A DNA stretch of 64,000 nt from Chenopodium formosanum (taxonomy: Eukaryota; Streptophyta; Magnoliopsida; Caryophyllales; Amaranthaceae), in the NCBI GenBank assembly GCA_024500155.1, contig CM044874.1, forward strand, positions 72,215,795 through 72,279,794. The letters run 5' to 3'. The notes under the pieces are model-generated. The model was not told the DNA's origin, did not search any database, and saw only the letters and a program-made list of their open reading frames with translations. Within the stretch, counting starts at the first letter, position 1. The number at the start of each line of letters is the position of its first letter. The position numbers were made by a program, and so were the translations under genes. Positions 1 to 11,019 of the stretch are shown here, piece by piece.

Positions 1-14
1 CATGTAGGAATTAC

Positions 15-74
15 CAAGAAAATGTTGAAGCTTGAAACTCTGCGACATGATGATCAGATTTATAAACTCAACCG
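15..74 (-). pseudogene. Partial copy of the middle exon of the neighbouring small gene
   Basis: This 60 bp block repeats the middle exon of the gene at 2885-3445 almost exactly, including the acceptor TGTAG and the donor CTTG|GTAATT. It differs by a 3 bp in-frame deletion (one Phe fewer), the kind of change expected in coding sequence. The matching last exon would lie to the left of base 1, outside the window. No first exon is seen to the right: bases 84-360 carry only scattered matches to the intron and 3' flank of the full copy. It is therefore either a decayed tandem copy or part of a rearranged second gene. Confidence 0.45.
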
Positions 75-83
75 CTACAAATT

Positions 84-2884
84 CTGTCAATCAAACGAAA
101 ATAGAAGAATTAGGGTTTTCAAATATTTCTAAAAATTGGGGGAAAATAGCAATTAAAAATATGGGAGATGAATAATAATAATAAAAAAAGTGACCTTTAA
201 TCTTCTGCTTTCCGAAAGCCCTAAATCACAAAGAGACAAGGGTGAGTAGTTTGATCGAAAGTAAGTGTGATGCAGAGAATGACACCTGTAACCACAGAAA
301 AACTATAATCAAACTGATGCAATCAATAGAAATAAGGGTAGGCCATTGATAAAAGTAAAATGGTATGAAAATAATTATTAGCCTAATAGTATGCTTTTGA
401 GAAGTTGCTCACACTAAAATGAAAAATTGAGAAACAGAAAATCAAATTATATTCGCACTGTTAAAAGAAAGAAACCCTAAAATTGAGTTCACGAAACTTA
501 AAACTGACAAGAAAGCCTCAATTCGAGAAATAACGATATTGGAATATAGAGGAGAATAAAGACAAAAAAAATTAAAAAAATTGCCAAGTAACCATAACAG
601 AGTAATGAAAGCATTTATTTCAAAAGATACTTGTGCTTCTAGCATTATTCAAGCAAATAACAGACAGTTGAAAAGGGGCTAACATAAAGAACAATAAAGA
701 GGCTAACAGATTAAAAAGATACCTGAGCCATGAAGAATAGGATTTTGAATTAATACCTGCATTCATAAGTAGCCTCAATGCACTCTCAGAGTACTAAATC
801 TGATCCATTTTGCTTCGTTAACTTCTATTAAAACCCTGACACACAAAACAATTTACCAACACAATTTTTAGCAAATTAAAATCATAATCACATAAATAGG
901 AGAACTGAAAAAAAATCTATGAATTGTGACACTATTCACAGCAATAAACCAACAGTGCTCTTGATCAAGAGACAAGATTTTCTTCAGTGAGTTTTTTTCA
1001 CTTGATGTAATATAATGTTCAGTTTCTTGGTTTAAGAAAATAATGTGGAAGCATAGTATAATCTTGGGATCCAATTCTATACATGTCACATACCCAATCT
1101 TGGTATACAATGTGGAATTATTATAGTTACTACATCCTCTCCTCCCCCTCATCCCTCTCTCTTCTTTTGCTCCATTTTCCTCTCTCTTTCTCACATTAGA
1201 TTATAATGGATTGTATATTTTAGATCTCTTTGTACTTGATTGTAGTAGAGTCAAATTATACTCTTTATTTATCTTTAACAACCTATGCGTAGTCACTTTT
1301 TTTCCCCACTCACTCATATATTGTTATAAATTTTAGCAAGTCTCCTTCTACTTGCTCACCTCCCTCCCACCACTCTATCTCTCAACTTTCCTCCCTCCCT
1401 CACCCTTCCATATTACTCACCTCTCAACCTCTACCTCCTCTCTCTAAACTCTTCTTTTCTCAATGCTAATTTTATGATTTTGCAAAATTTGGGACTTCTC
1501 TCCCCCCCCCCCTCTTTTTCTCTATTAGTTTTTGTCCCTCTCCTGTTCAGTCTCATAGCAAAAGCATTAGATTGTATCAATGCTTCTACAAAAATACATC
1601 GAGTTTGTGCTGGTATGAGAAAAATATAAAAGCATCGGCAATTTCATTTATAGAGGAAGGATGTAAACTTTAATTAGGGCCAGATGCCAAACTTTTCACA
1701 TGCTTGTTGTTTACCATCCGTTCAATTTCTCAAGATTGATTAGCTGATATATAATGCATTATTATGCATAAAAGAGAATGAGAGAAAATGAAAAGCAGTT
1801 TCATTCCACCTATTTGTTGTAAATACAAACATTTCTAAATTCTTCCAACTTTTACACCATAACTACTCCACCTATAGGTTGTTCCTTGCAAACATCGAAA
1901 ACCCACAGCATACTCAGATGCTTCACCCAATTTATAAAATCTTGGGTACATTATCAAACATAAAACCAGGTATTCTACAATAAACAAAATAAAGTTACCA
2001 ATTGAAGTTCTCAAAATCATAACATGCTTTGAATTTTTAGACTAATTCTTCACCAATCAGCAATTTTATAACAAAAAACCATCAACTTCATCAAAGAAAT
2101 TTCATTTAAAGGCCTGCCCAAATGGTTTAATATCAAAGCACAAATCCGTAACAATAAGATCATAGTAGTTCAAACACATTCCAGCCAAAGATAAATGCTA
2201 CTCTGTACTTAAGCTCACCGAAACTAATACAGTGGCAACTCGATAGAGAAAACAAGTCCTCTAAACATTAATGATTCCTTATGTATCAGATTCTATTACC
2301 AAGAATGCCTCTAGATCATATGAAAAGTGACATGCAACGTACGAGCAAAGAAAAAAAAACATAACACCAGAAAAAACAGAACTTAAACTCAAATTAAACC
2401 ATCAAAATCAATCAGTATCATTCAATACCTTCTTTCCACTAATAACAACCCCAGATTAATAACCATGTACTTAGCTCTACTAAGAAGCAACCCAGTCGGT
2501 GCAAGGGTACCGGGCTACTCGAAATCCTTCACAACAGCAACTATTTCGTCCGGCTTAAACTATAATTCCATGAAACTCAAACCACACCAAAATTATGACC
2601 AAGTCCCATTAGATCATAGGACATAAACATATAATGCAGCAAGTTGGTACTTATTTGAGCAACATAATTGTTATAATTGGAATTCTAGAAAGCAAACCAT
2701 TTTATAAAAGCTTTTGCTTTCCTTTACTCCATGTCTCCACCTCTGCAATTTTTACCAAAAAAAAAGAAAAGTAAATTCCTTTCTATAAATCTCGAATTAA
2801 AATCTACATGCTATTGAATTGAAAATATGGGAGACGAATAATTAAAAAAGTGACCTTTAATTCTTCTGCTTTCAGGCACGAGAT
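84..2884. other. Gene-poor spacer with duplicated flank pieces and pyrimidine-rich tracts
   Basis: I see no convincing gene here. The short open frames have no domain-like composition. Bases 161-215 match 2825-2875, the 3' flank of the small gene, so the duplication at the left edge covers more than the exon. Bases 1135-1560 are strongly C/T-rich on the plus strand (CTCTCTCC and CCCTCC runs, a poly-C at 1502-1511). Confidence 0.5.
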
Positions 2885-3445
2885 TTAGCCTGTTTTGATG
2901 AAGGCATACCGCATACCCTTAGTATCCTTTCCTGGAGCCTAATATTTAATCGGGAAAAAACCCAGAAAATAAAAATCAAACATACAATTCTGAAAATCAA
3001 AGGAAAAAAGAACAATTTACTATAAATTGATCAAATTAACGGTAAAAGACATGTAGGAATTACCAAGAAAATGTTGAAGCTTGAAAAAACTCTGCGACAT
3101 GATGATCAGATTTATAAACTCAACCGCTACAAATTACGTCTATGTAGTTCTGTTTGTGTTTAGGGTTTAGGGCAAAAACAATGCTATTGAAGCTTATACT
3201 GTCAATTTTCGAAAACAAACCATTGATAAAGATTAAACTAATCAGATCCAACAAAACAAATTCTAAGCTAAAACAAATTCTAAGCTAAAACAAAATCAGA
3301 TCCAACAAACACATAATAACACTGATTAAAATCATTATAAATCCAAATAAAAATTACAAAAGATTGACGAACAAAGCCATATACCTGATATTCGTGGATG
3401 TTGAGACGGCGGAGCTGCTGGTGTTGCTGGTGCTGCTGACGCCAT
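2885..3445 (-). CDS. Small three-exon gene, 56-aa protein of unknown function
   Basis: I do not recognise this protein. Three exons fit together in phase. Exon 1 (3445-3385) encodes MASAAPATPAAPPSQHPRIS and ends at donor CAG|GTATAT. Exon 2 (3126-3064, 63 bp) encodes AVEFINLII then MSQSFFKLQHFL and ends at CTTG|GTAATT. Exon 3 (2931-2885) follows CTCCAG and encodes GKDTKGMRYAFIKTG plus a TAA stop. Both junctions split a codon after its first base, and the introns are 258 and 132 bp. The product has an Ala/Pro-rich N-terminus, a hydrophobic amphipathic middle and a basic end. Partial duplication of exon 2 at 15-74 with a 3 bp in-frame difference supports coding. A longer isoform or another start is possible; no transcript evidence is available. 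Confidence 0.5.
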
Positions 3446-4205
3446 CTTCCGGCGAATAAGAGGGATTTAGAAAGGAGGTTTTAAGCGATCCTCTAACTAT
3501 TTTTGATAGATCGACGACGATCAAGCACAACAACAAATAATTAGATTAACAACCCAACACCACCTGGAATTTTAATATAACAATATTTAAACTACGAATT
3601 CAAAACCACCGGAGTTCATTAGCAATCAGCCACGGTGTTATAATAATCCAAAATTAACAAATTAACAACCCAACACAATATGAAATTTTGAAGTAACAAT
3701 AATCAAAGTACGAATTCAAAACCGCTAATTCCAAGTTGCTCTAGTAGATAAACAAATAATGTATCTCTATGGGCTAATGCGTCATTTACTACATAAAGAT
3801 TGGGGTACATTAGTCATTTGGACAAGCTTACTCAGTGTATAAGTCTTATGACGTGGATTGGATGATTGTACAATATGGTAAGGAGTTTGCCAGGTGGATC
3901 AACTTTCAATTAACGACATCCACAGCCGTTTGCCTACTATTTTTCACCTACATACAGTAACTTCTTTTTACCCCTTTACTAGTTTTCCTCAATTTAGCAA
4001 TTACTTGGAATTTGAACTTAAAGAAAGCTTGCAAATTTTTCCAGAAAACCATTCTTGCTGAGAAATTATCGACATTCATCGAATTTCATTTGCAGCGATT
4101 TTGCAAAGGGCGCCGGCATTGCTGAGGTCGATTGCTACATACGTAAATACGACTATACAATCCAATTTTTCCAAAGTCCGATTTTCTGCAAATACTGATA
4201 TCAAG

Positions 4206-4680
4206 GTTAGTGTTAGGGTTTGGAATTTCCGATGATTCTCCAATTCAATATGGGGTGGTTACATGACTAATTATATTTGATTGTGTATTGAATGTGAATT
4301 TATAATTTATTTCTTGTTTTACAGTTGATTATTTTTTATTGTGTATTATGTGAAATTGTAATTTGTTCATGTTTTACAAGTCATTATAATTGATTATGTA
4401 TTGAATGTTAATTTATAATTTTTTCCAATCTTTCGTGTTTCCGGTGATTCTCCATTTCAAAAACTAGGTCGTCCATGCTATTTTCCTGAATTTGCAAGCA
4501 AATTTACACAAGACTAATTGAATCTTGAGGTTTATTGAATGTTAATTTATTAGTTTTCCCTTTTTGTGCTTTTGACTTAAAGTTTATATGCTTAATTATC
4601 AATTTACTGGTGGAATTAATTAGATCCTCCATGCTAATTTGTGATTATCACCGTAATAGTTGTTGTGGTTATTTCTGTAG
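4206..4680 (+). other. Probable 5' UTR intron of the eight-exon gene
   Basis: A donor (TCAAG|GTTAGT) at 4205/4206 and an acceptor (TTTCTGTAG) ending at 4680 bracket an AT-rich stretch without coding potential. The start codon at 4692 lies 11 bases after the acceptor, so the preceding exon (about 4080-4205) would be untranslated. Confidence 0.4.
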
Positions 4681-4691
4681 TTGAGATAAAA

Positions 4692-6566
4692 ATGCCTAGA
4701 ATTGCTGGAATGAAGCGTAGAAGGAGTGGCCTTGACTTGAAAGACCAGAATGATGTTCTTGAGAATACTGTAAGTGTTCTGTAGGTGTGATATAATGTTT
4801 TGGTCCATTGTACAAAAGCAACTTTTATTTCAGTGTGTCACCTCTTTGTCATGTATCTTGTGAAGGTTGTCCAGGACAAAGATGTTTCTGATTTAGAGAC
4901 AAAGGTATCACCCCTTTACAATTAGATAAATTTGGTGATTGGTATACATAATTTTTATGGGTGTTGTAACCATTGTGTGTATATGATTAAATTTGGGTGT
5001 GTGCAGATTAATGTTCCTCATACAATCACATTGTACCCAGAGTTGTTTAAGGTATTGCTCGATAGTGTAGGACAATAACAAAATTGATTATGTGAGATTC
5101 CTGTATGTTCTCTCATCCCCCCTTTCTTAAATTATAGACAGGATGATATGCTGAGTTGCGGGGGTCTAGTGAAAAGGAAAGCTAAGGTACTCATTGAGCA
5201 AGCTAGGGGATGTCGTAGAGTAAGTTCACATATATGTTATGTTGTTTATAATGTTATGTATATATGTATATGTATCGTAAGTAATCTATTAAATCTTTTC
5301 TATCTAATGAATAATCAGCCGCCCAATATGAATTGCCGGATTGAGTCATTTGGTCGTATTTGTCAAAAATTTGACGATAGGAGAAGAGTCTGGGTTCATG
5401 AAATGGGGTTTGGTGGTCTACTTAATCTAGCCTTAGGTATGCATTTTCCAAGGTAGTTGGCTTATTGGATTATGACAAGGATTGATCCTATAAATAAAGT
5501 AATGATTGCATCGGATGGGCGCGAGTTTAAGTTTTCAAATAATCAAGTTCGATGGATCCTTGGAATTCCAAATGGTCCTAGAACTGTTCCAACTACGAAA
5601 ACAATGACAGAAGAGGTTCGAGTAAAGGTCCAAGAGATACTAACTGTATATGGTAAAACATGGAAGTCAAAATCTAGCAAAGAATCTAGCAAGATCTACA
5701 CTACTGTTGGTATTCCTGTCAACAATTTAATAATGGATCGCTTGGAAGGGTACTTCGAGGTTGATGATGAACAATTGTTTAAGACTTTGTTTTTGATTTT
5801 ATCCCTAGAGATGGTGTTGTGTCCTACCCAGTCCCCTCGCCTAGCTGCTGATTTGCTTCCTGCGATTACTTGTGCCATGGATGCACAGGAATATGACTGG
5901 TGCTCATTAGTTTTATAAAAGTTTATAGAAAGTGTTTCCACTTTTGCGCGCCGTTTCTACGCAAATGGATTTGCTGGTGGATGTTTAATTTTTGTTGTGG
6001 TATGTATGTTTCCCAACTGTAATAATAATAATATCGTTTGTGTGTTTTATAAACATATGATTTTAATTAATATCTTCTGCTGTTTGTATACAGATATTTT
6101 ATTTGGATCGGCTTGTTAGAGATCCGATTGACTGGGAAGTTATTCCTAGGATTAAGGTATGGAATATGGTAGAAGTTGGTAAGGCAGCAAAGGCAGACAA
6201 GTTGAGTTCTGGTGACTATGGAAAATTAGGGGTAAGGGGATGATTTATTATTACCATTCCTAAGACCATAGTACGCTTTGATATGGTTGTTTCTTAGTAA
6301 CTGTGACATATAACTTGTGTTATTGCAGTTACTTGACGTTGCATACGGTGAGAAACACCCACGCGCCGCCCGTGATTCGGAGGGTCCTATATCTATTTCA
6401 CGATATACGGTGAGTACTTGTTATTGTAACATACACATTGTAAGTGCTATACATGATTTATTATAAAAGCAAATTCAGTAACTTTATTTTAACGATGTAG
6501 GATGAAAGGCCAAACAGCGGTTGTTTCAAGGACAGACGAAGGAAGGGTGCAAAACGCAATATGTAG
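4692..6566 (+). pseudogene. Eight-exon plant-specific gene with two in-frame stops
   Basis: Eight exons, all joining in phase 0: 4692-4769, 4866-4904, 5007-5051, 5142-5219, 5319-5999, 6094-6231, 6329-6409, 6501-6566, for 401 codons. The N-terminus MPRIAGMKRRRSG and the C-terminal KDRRRKGAKRN are basic and could direct nuclear import. The large exon contains GFGGLL, LAYWIMTRIDP and FSNNQVRWILGIPNGPR. This pattern resembles the domain that precedes Ulp1-type peptidases or plant-mobile-domain proteins, often spread with transposons; no peptidase follows here. Exon 5 is broken by TAG at 5454-5456 (context PR*LAYW, probably CAG to TAG) and TAA at 5916-5918. Frame and splice sites are otherwise intact, so decay is recent. 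The family assignment is inference; I do not know the function. Confidence 0.65.
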
Positions 6567-7360
6567 AGTATGTGTTATTGTACTTTATGTACTATGTAAA
6601 CTACGATTAGTGCAAACGCAATTTATTCTAGTACTTTATGTTTTTGCATTTGAGTTGTAGAACATTTTTCAACAAGTATTTCTTTAATAATTCACAAAGA
6701 ATCTTATTTCTAACGAATTTTGGTCATACAGAATGAAACTTGTGTAACCAATCCTGACCATATACTTTATCATAGTCGATTTTTTTGATATTTTATTCAA
6801 TTCAAACATGTTGTATTCAATCATTAACTAATTATTACCTTGTCTAACCCTATTGCTTTTGGGTTAATGGATTGAAATATGAGGTAAACGGACTTTAAAA
6901 CAAGTGATTTCGGCCCACATATATTAATATTTATTGCTGCTACATATCTTCTTCAGAGTTGGGCCACACTAATGGCCCATAAAACATATTGTTTGATTTT
7001 TGTTGTTAGTGGTTCAAACAAATAGGTAAAGGATTTATAAAAGTTGTTATATGGGCTTAATACTCATTACTTGTTATTTTTTGGATTGGACCATTAACAT
7101 GTTTAAAGTAACACTAATGGTCCTTAAAACATATTGTTTGATTTTTGTAGTTAGTGGGTCAAACAAATAGGTAAAGGATTTAATTTATAAAAGTTGTTAT
7201 ATGGGCTTAATACTCATTACTTGTTATTTTTTGGATTGGACCATTAACATGTTTAAAGTAATCATACAATTTCTTCAAAACGCGGTTTAAAGTAATCAGA
7301 CAATTTCTTTTTCATTAAAGTAATCAATTTTTCAATTTCTCAAATCTAATACAGAACAAT
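6567..7360. repeat. Spacer with a ~147 bp tandem duplication (6966-7260)
   Basis: Two head-to-tail copies, 6966-7110 and 7111-7260, both start ACACTAATGG and end GTTTAAAGTA, differing by a few substitutions and a 5 bp insertion. The rest of the spacer is AT-rich with no gene visible. Confidence 0.8.
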
Positions 7361-8384
7361 CTAGTTGTATTGTACCTCCCATTTGCTTCCAATATCATCT
7401 TCTTGTAGTGTTACTAGCTTCATACATTTACTAAATATTAGTACAACATAACCTCCAATTACACCACAATTAGATCTTCCTACAATTGACCATGCATTTA
7501 TCCTTTGGCAAATCACTCTTGCCATGTGTATTGACACCCTAGTTTCAGTTAGTATCAAAACGTTGGGCATATGCACATCAATAACATGTAAAAGCGACCC
7601 CATAAAACTTTTCCTTCCCATATCACGACAATTCCATATAACGACTCGGTCACTTGTTCGATAGTGTTGTACCTCAATTACTCTCAAACTTGATTGTATG
7701 GCTCTTCCGTCTAGCTTGTTTTTAGTTACCCAACTAGAAACGAACGATAACTCATGCACCTGAAAAAAACCTCCTACAGTAATGAGCTTAATATCGTTTG
7801 AATCGCTGTTAAATTTGAGAGAGTGTTCACCTTTTACCTAATGAACAGGTTTCCCTAATCCTAGGCAACATTGAATAAGGGTCAACAATTTTTTGTATGG
7901 ACCTAGGAATTACGTGCTCATAACCAGGTCCCCCACCTCCACCTTCTTTTATCATGATCCACCTAAAAACTATCTTCAAAGCTGGAGGTAACATAGCTAT
8001 ATCTGATAAATCAGGGATATGTGCAGGCTCTACCTTGTTGCCCCTACGTATAACCACAAGATCCCTTTCAAAAGGCTTACCAGTAGAAATTTGGGCTGTA
8101 ACATCTTTAGCATGTGTAAGGTGAGCAGTCAACTCTCCACGAGAGTTGATTTCACCTGATTTTACTTGTGCAAGGAAACCCTTACCGTTGTACGTAGAGC
8201 CGGCAAATGGTTTAGGTGGGCGGGATTCGATTTTTAAGAACTTAGTTTGTTTGATCATTAAGGGAATAGGTTTTCCAAAATCACAAACAAATAATTTTGG
8301 ATCAGCGTACAAGGTAATGAACTTGTTACGCACCTTGGTATTTATTAAGAAGTGGGCGGGAAATTGTATTTCTTCCCCTTCCAT
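7361..8384 (-). CDS. Half-EEP family member 1: unknown N-terminal domain plus truncated endonuclease-like domain
   Basis: Exon 1 (8384-7838) starts MEGEEIQFPAHFLIN. After a short 64 bp intron (donor TTAG|GTAAAA, acceptor CTGTAG) exon 2 (7773-7361) gives a 319-aa product. The N-terminal domain contains PAHIPD and YEHVIPR, shared with the paralogues at 9757-10832 (PAHLPN, SHVIP) and 13669-14730 (PAHLPN). The C-terminal part holds VVIWNCRDMGR, then NVLILTETR, then a Gly-rich stretch before VVLIF. This is the order of the first half of an EEP nuclease domain as found in plant LINEs (WNCRG, ETK/ETR, GG..LLW). The second half with the catalytic Asp and the SDH histidine is absent, so nuclease activity is unlikely. 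A donor-like GAG|GTACAA near the end suggests one more small exon. The short intron makes this model less certain. Confidence 0.55.
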
Positions 8385-8496
8385 CTATAAACAATCTTAT
8401 TTAAAAAGGATACTACTATTTGATAAATTTGTGTTTTGCAGTAAAATTACCTAAAGTTGATGGGGCTTTTTATTAACTACAGCACTAAATTATCCC

Positions 8497-8504
8497 TTTA
8501 TATA
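8497..8504 (-). promoter_or_regulatory. TATA box of half-EEP member 1
   Basis: TATATAAA on the minus strand, about 115 bases before the ATG at 8384. The spacing matches the TATA boxes of the other two family members (102-118 bases). Confidence 0.5.
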
Positions 8505-8984
8505 ATGTCTCCTTGGCTCAATCTGTTTCATTTTGGCGCTATAATTTCGCTCCAAAATTTAGTCATCTAAACCATTTAGTAGAAGTTGGCGGTTAAATTT
8601 CCCTCTCAAACTTGGCCCAATAGCGTAATAGTATTCAATTTCATATATCAAAGGTATTAGGCAGTATTTTGAGCCATTAACATTGCATGCATGCACTCTG
8701 TTTTCAATGCATGGGGTTGACAGTTTGAAGAACCAATGTGTAAAGTGCAGTAAATTTTTTTTTTTTATTTTATTTGTTTTTTTTTCACAAGGTAAAGTGT
8801 AGTAAAGTTGAGTGTGTCATTTTTGGACGACAGGTTTGAAGAGTAGTTGCTAAATGTTGTAGATCTGAGACCTTTTGTCTATAATATGGAATATTTTAAT
8901 TTATAATGTATTAAATTAATAACCTCGCATAACTGAAAATTGACCATTATCTAAAAAGCAGCAATTTCCTTGAAAACTGAATGA

Positions 8985-9133
8985 AATTAATTAAAATAAG
9001 CTATATCATAATAAAAATAATAATATTTTATTGTTGCGTTTAAGATACATTTGCCTATTAAATTAATTAAAATAAGCTATATCATAATAAAAATAATAAA
9101 TTTTTATTGTTGCGTTTAAGATACACTAGCCTA
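8985..9133. repeat. ~75 bp tandem duplication
   Basis: AATTAATTAAAATAAGC through GTTGCGTTTAAGATACA occurs twice (about 8985-9051 and 9060-9125), differing by small indels. Confidence 0.75.
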
Positions 9134-9205
9134 AAACAGTAACATTGTTAGGTCTTCATACATGCAATGTTACATATTAGTATAATAATAATATTTTACA
9201 TAGGT

Positions 9206-9211
9206 GTGCAA

Positions 9212-9292
<81 letters not shown>
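9206..9292. repeat. (AAT)n microsatellite
   Basis: A nearly pure run of about 25 AAT/ATA units. An apparent poly-Asn open frame across it is not a gene. Confidence 0.95.
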
Positions 9293-9294
<2 letters not shown>

Positions 9295-9756
9295 TGCTTG
9301 TCTGTAATAACATTATTTTACATAGGTGTTCCCCTGATTTACGTTCAAATGATAGTATTTTATTTAAGCTTATCCCAAAAACAAAAAAAAAAATTTAAGC
9401 TTATCCCTTAAATATTTTTACAATTCATCGTTATTATCAAATTATTTTGCTTGTAATAATAATTGTTTTGCTTGTAATAATATTCTATTTTAAACCTTTT
9501 CAATCAATGCAATGAACTGTGAAAGGAAATAATTCCAATATCTTGAACAACATTAGCATTAAAATTAATAACACAAGTACAATGTTAATTGTAAAAGGAA
9601 ACATTGAAACACTCTATTATTAAATATTGAAAAATTAAAATGACATTACAAATACTTCGAATTGATAATGCGAACCAAGATTCTTATAAACGACCTAAAG
9701 TCGGATAAAATAAAACTAAAAGGACGTTCTCCAAAGTCAGCAAACTTGGGATTTAA

Positions 9757-10832
9757 TCAACCTTCTTCTTCCTTTGAAGATGCCTAATGTAAAAAAAAAA
9801 AAAGAATTAATTAATTAAAAATACAAACATAAAAATTAAACAGCTTTACATTAAACTATGTTCGATTAATACCAAATTAAACAGCATAGCATACCTTAAT
9901 AGACCCAATGACACGTAAATCAATTCTGCTTCGAAAATCTGCCACTATTAACTCGGGATCTACTCGATCTTTATCCCACATCAACAAAATTCCTCCAAAC
10001 ATTCCTTTTGCACAGTCCAATCTCCAATTCATTTTTGTTCCAATTTTTTTAAGTACTCTTTCACAATTAGTAGGAGCAACCCCTACTTCAGTTAAAATAA
10101 TGAACAATGGATTATGAGTATTAAAAATTTCTTCAAAATGAATTGCGAACGATGGTCTTGTTATTTGACGTGCATTCCACAATATTATAGTACCACCCAA
10201 TGGCAAGGTTTTTTTGCTTGTTGAAATTTCTGGTTTCATATTTATGGCATAAAATCGACTAGATGGGTCGTCTTCAATGAATTTGTCATGAAATACAGTG
10301 AAATCCAGGTTATTTATTTTATTTCCAAATTTGAAAATTTGCATAGCATCAGTGTAACACCCAATTTGTGTGTTAATTTCTTTCATTCGAATTAAATAAA
10401 TCGGCCCACTACGGACTATGACAGGCATTGGGTCAATATGATCCATCAGTATTCGGGGATCACATGACTAATGCCGTTGTAATTAACACTTGGTTGTTTA
10501 TCTAGCTCATCAATTATTGCTTGGACTTTAGGCAACCCAAGTACTAAAGTAGGATTTGGCAAATGAGCAGGAGAAAAATCACCTGATTCTGAGTACATCA
10601 TAAGCTTATTAAGCTTTCCATCAGCATCTTCTGGATTGGAAACTAAGCTCCTTAGTAAAACATTGGAAAAAACGTTTGAATTGGGTTGACCATCGTCACT
10701 ATAAAAATAAACAAACTTATTAAAATTCATTTCTGGGTGGGAATTTTTGGTTCTTTCAAAAAAATATGTGGTTTCGTTGATTTCTGCTGGGTAGAAACCA
10801 TCAGGGTACATCATTGAATAAGGGAGAGCCAT
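9757..10832 (-). pseudogene. Half-EEP family member 2, one-base frameshift
   Basis: The ATG at 10832 opens MALPYSMMYPDGFYPAEI and reads to VIPEY then TGA. The rest continues in the other frame as RILMDHIDPMPVIVRSG to a donor at AAG|GTATGC (exon end 9895). A short second exon (9783-9757, after ACATTAG) is possible. Comparison with member 1 (VIPRSIQKIVDP) places the lesion in the run of four G at 10456-10459 on the plus strand: restoring one base there would give VIPR. Shared family features are PAHLPN, DPMPV, ILWNARQ (EEP WNxRG position), FIILTEVG, and GGILLMW followed by truncation. The catalytic second half of the EEP fold is missing, as in the sister genes. A sequencing error in the homopolymer would make this an intact gene. 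Confidence 0.6.
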
Positions 10833-10941
10833 TGTGAAGTGTAAAAAATGTGTTGATGTTGTTTGTAGTTGATGGGTGTTTCAGTGGGTGTGTCGAACAA
10901 GGTTGTTGGGTGTGGAGTATCCAACACAAGGCTACAACAAT

Positions 10942-10950
10942 CTATTTATA
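10942..10950 (-). promoter_or_regulatory. TATA box of half-EEP member 2
   Basis: TATAAATAG on the minus strand, about 110-118 bases before the ATG at 10832. The identical nonamer stands in front of member 3 on the opposite strand. Confidence 0.6.
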
Positions 10951-11019
10951 GAGTTCAAGTACTTCCACTTAATATTAAATAAGGTTATATTATTTTATAA
11001 TGGAGACACATGATGTAAC

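Noticed and set aside
868..1194. 108-codon minus-strand open frame
   Set aside because: Low-complexity Lys/Arg/Glu start from the pyrimidine-rich tract and no domain or splice context.
3598..3626. ATTCAAAACCACCGGAGTTC also near 28069, considered as terminal repeats of one large MULE carrying the FAR1-related gene
   Set aside because: Only about 25 bp match, both copies are in the same orientation, and neither has a 9 bp duplication; not a transposon boundary.
5454..5918. Programmed stop-codon readthrough in the eight-exon gene
   Set aside because: Two different stops (TAG and TAA) without a CARYYA-type context after either; simple decay is more likely.
9204..9398. Open frame with a poly-Asn stretch
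   Set aside because: Translation of an (AAT)n microsatellite; no other coding signal.
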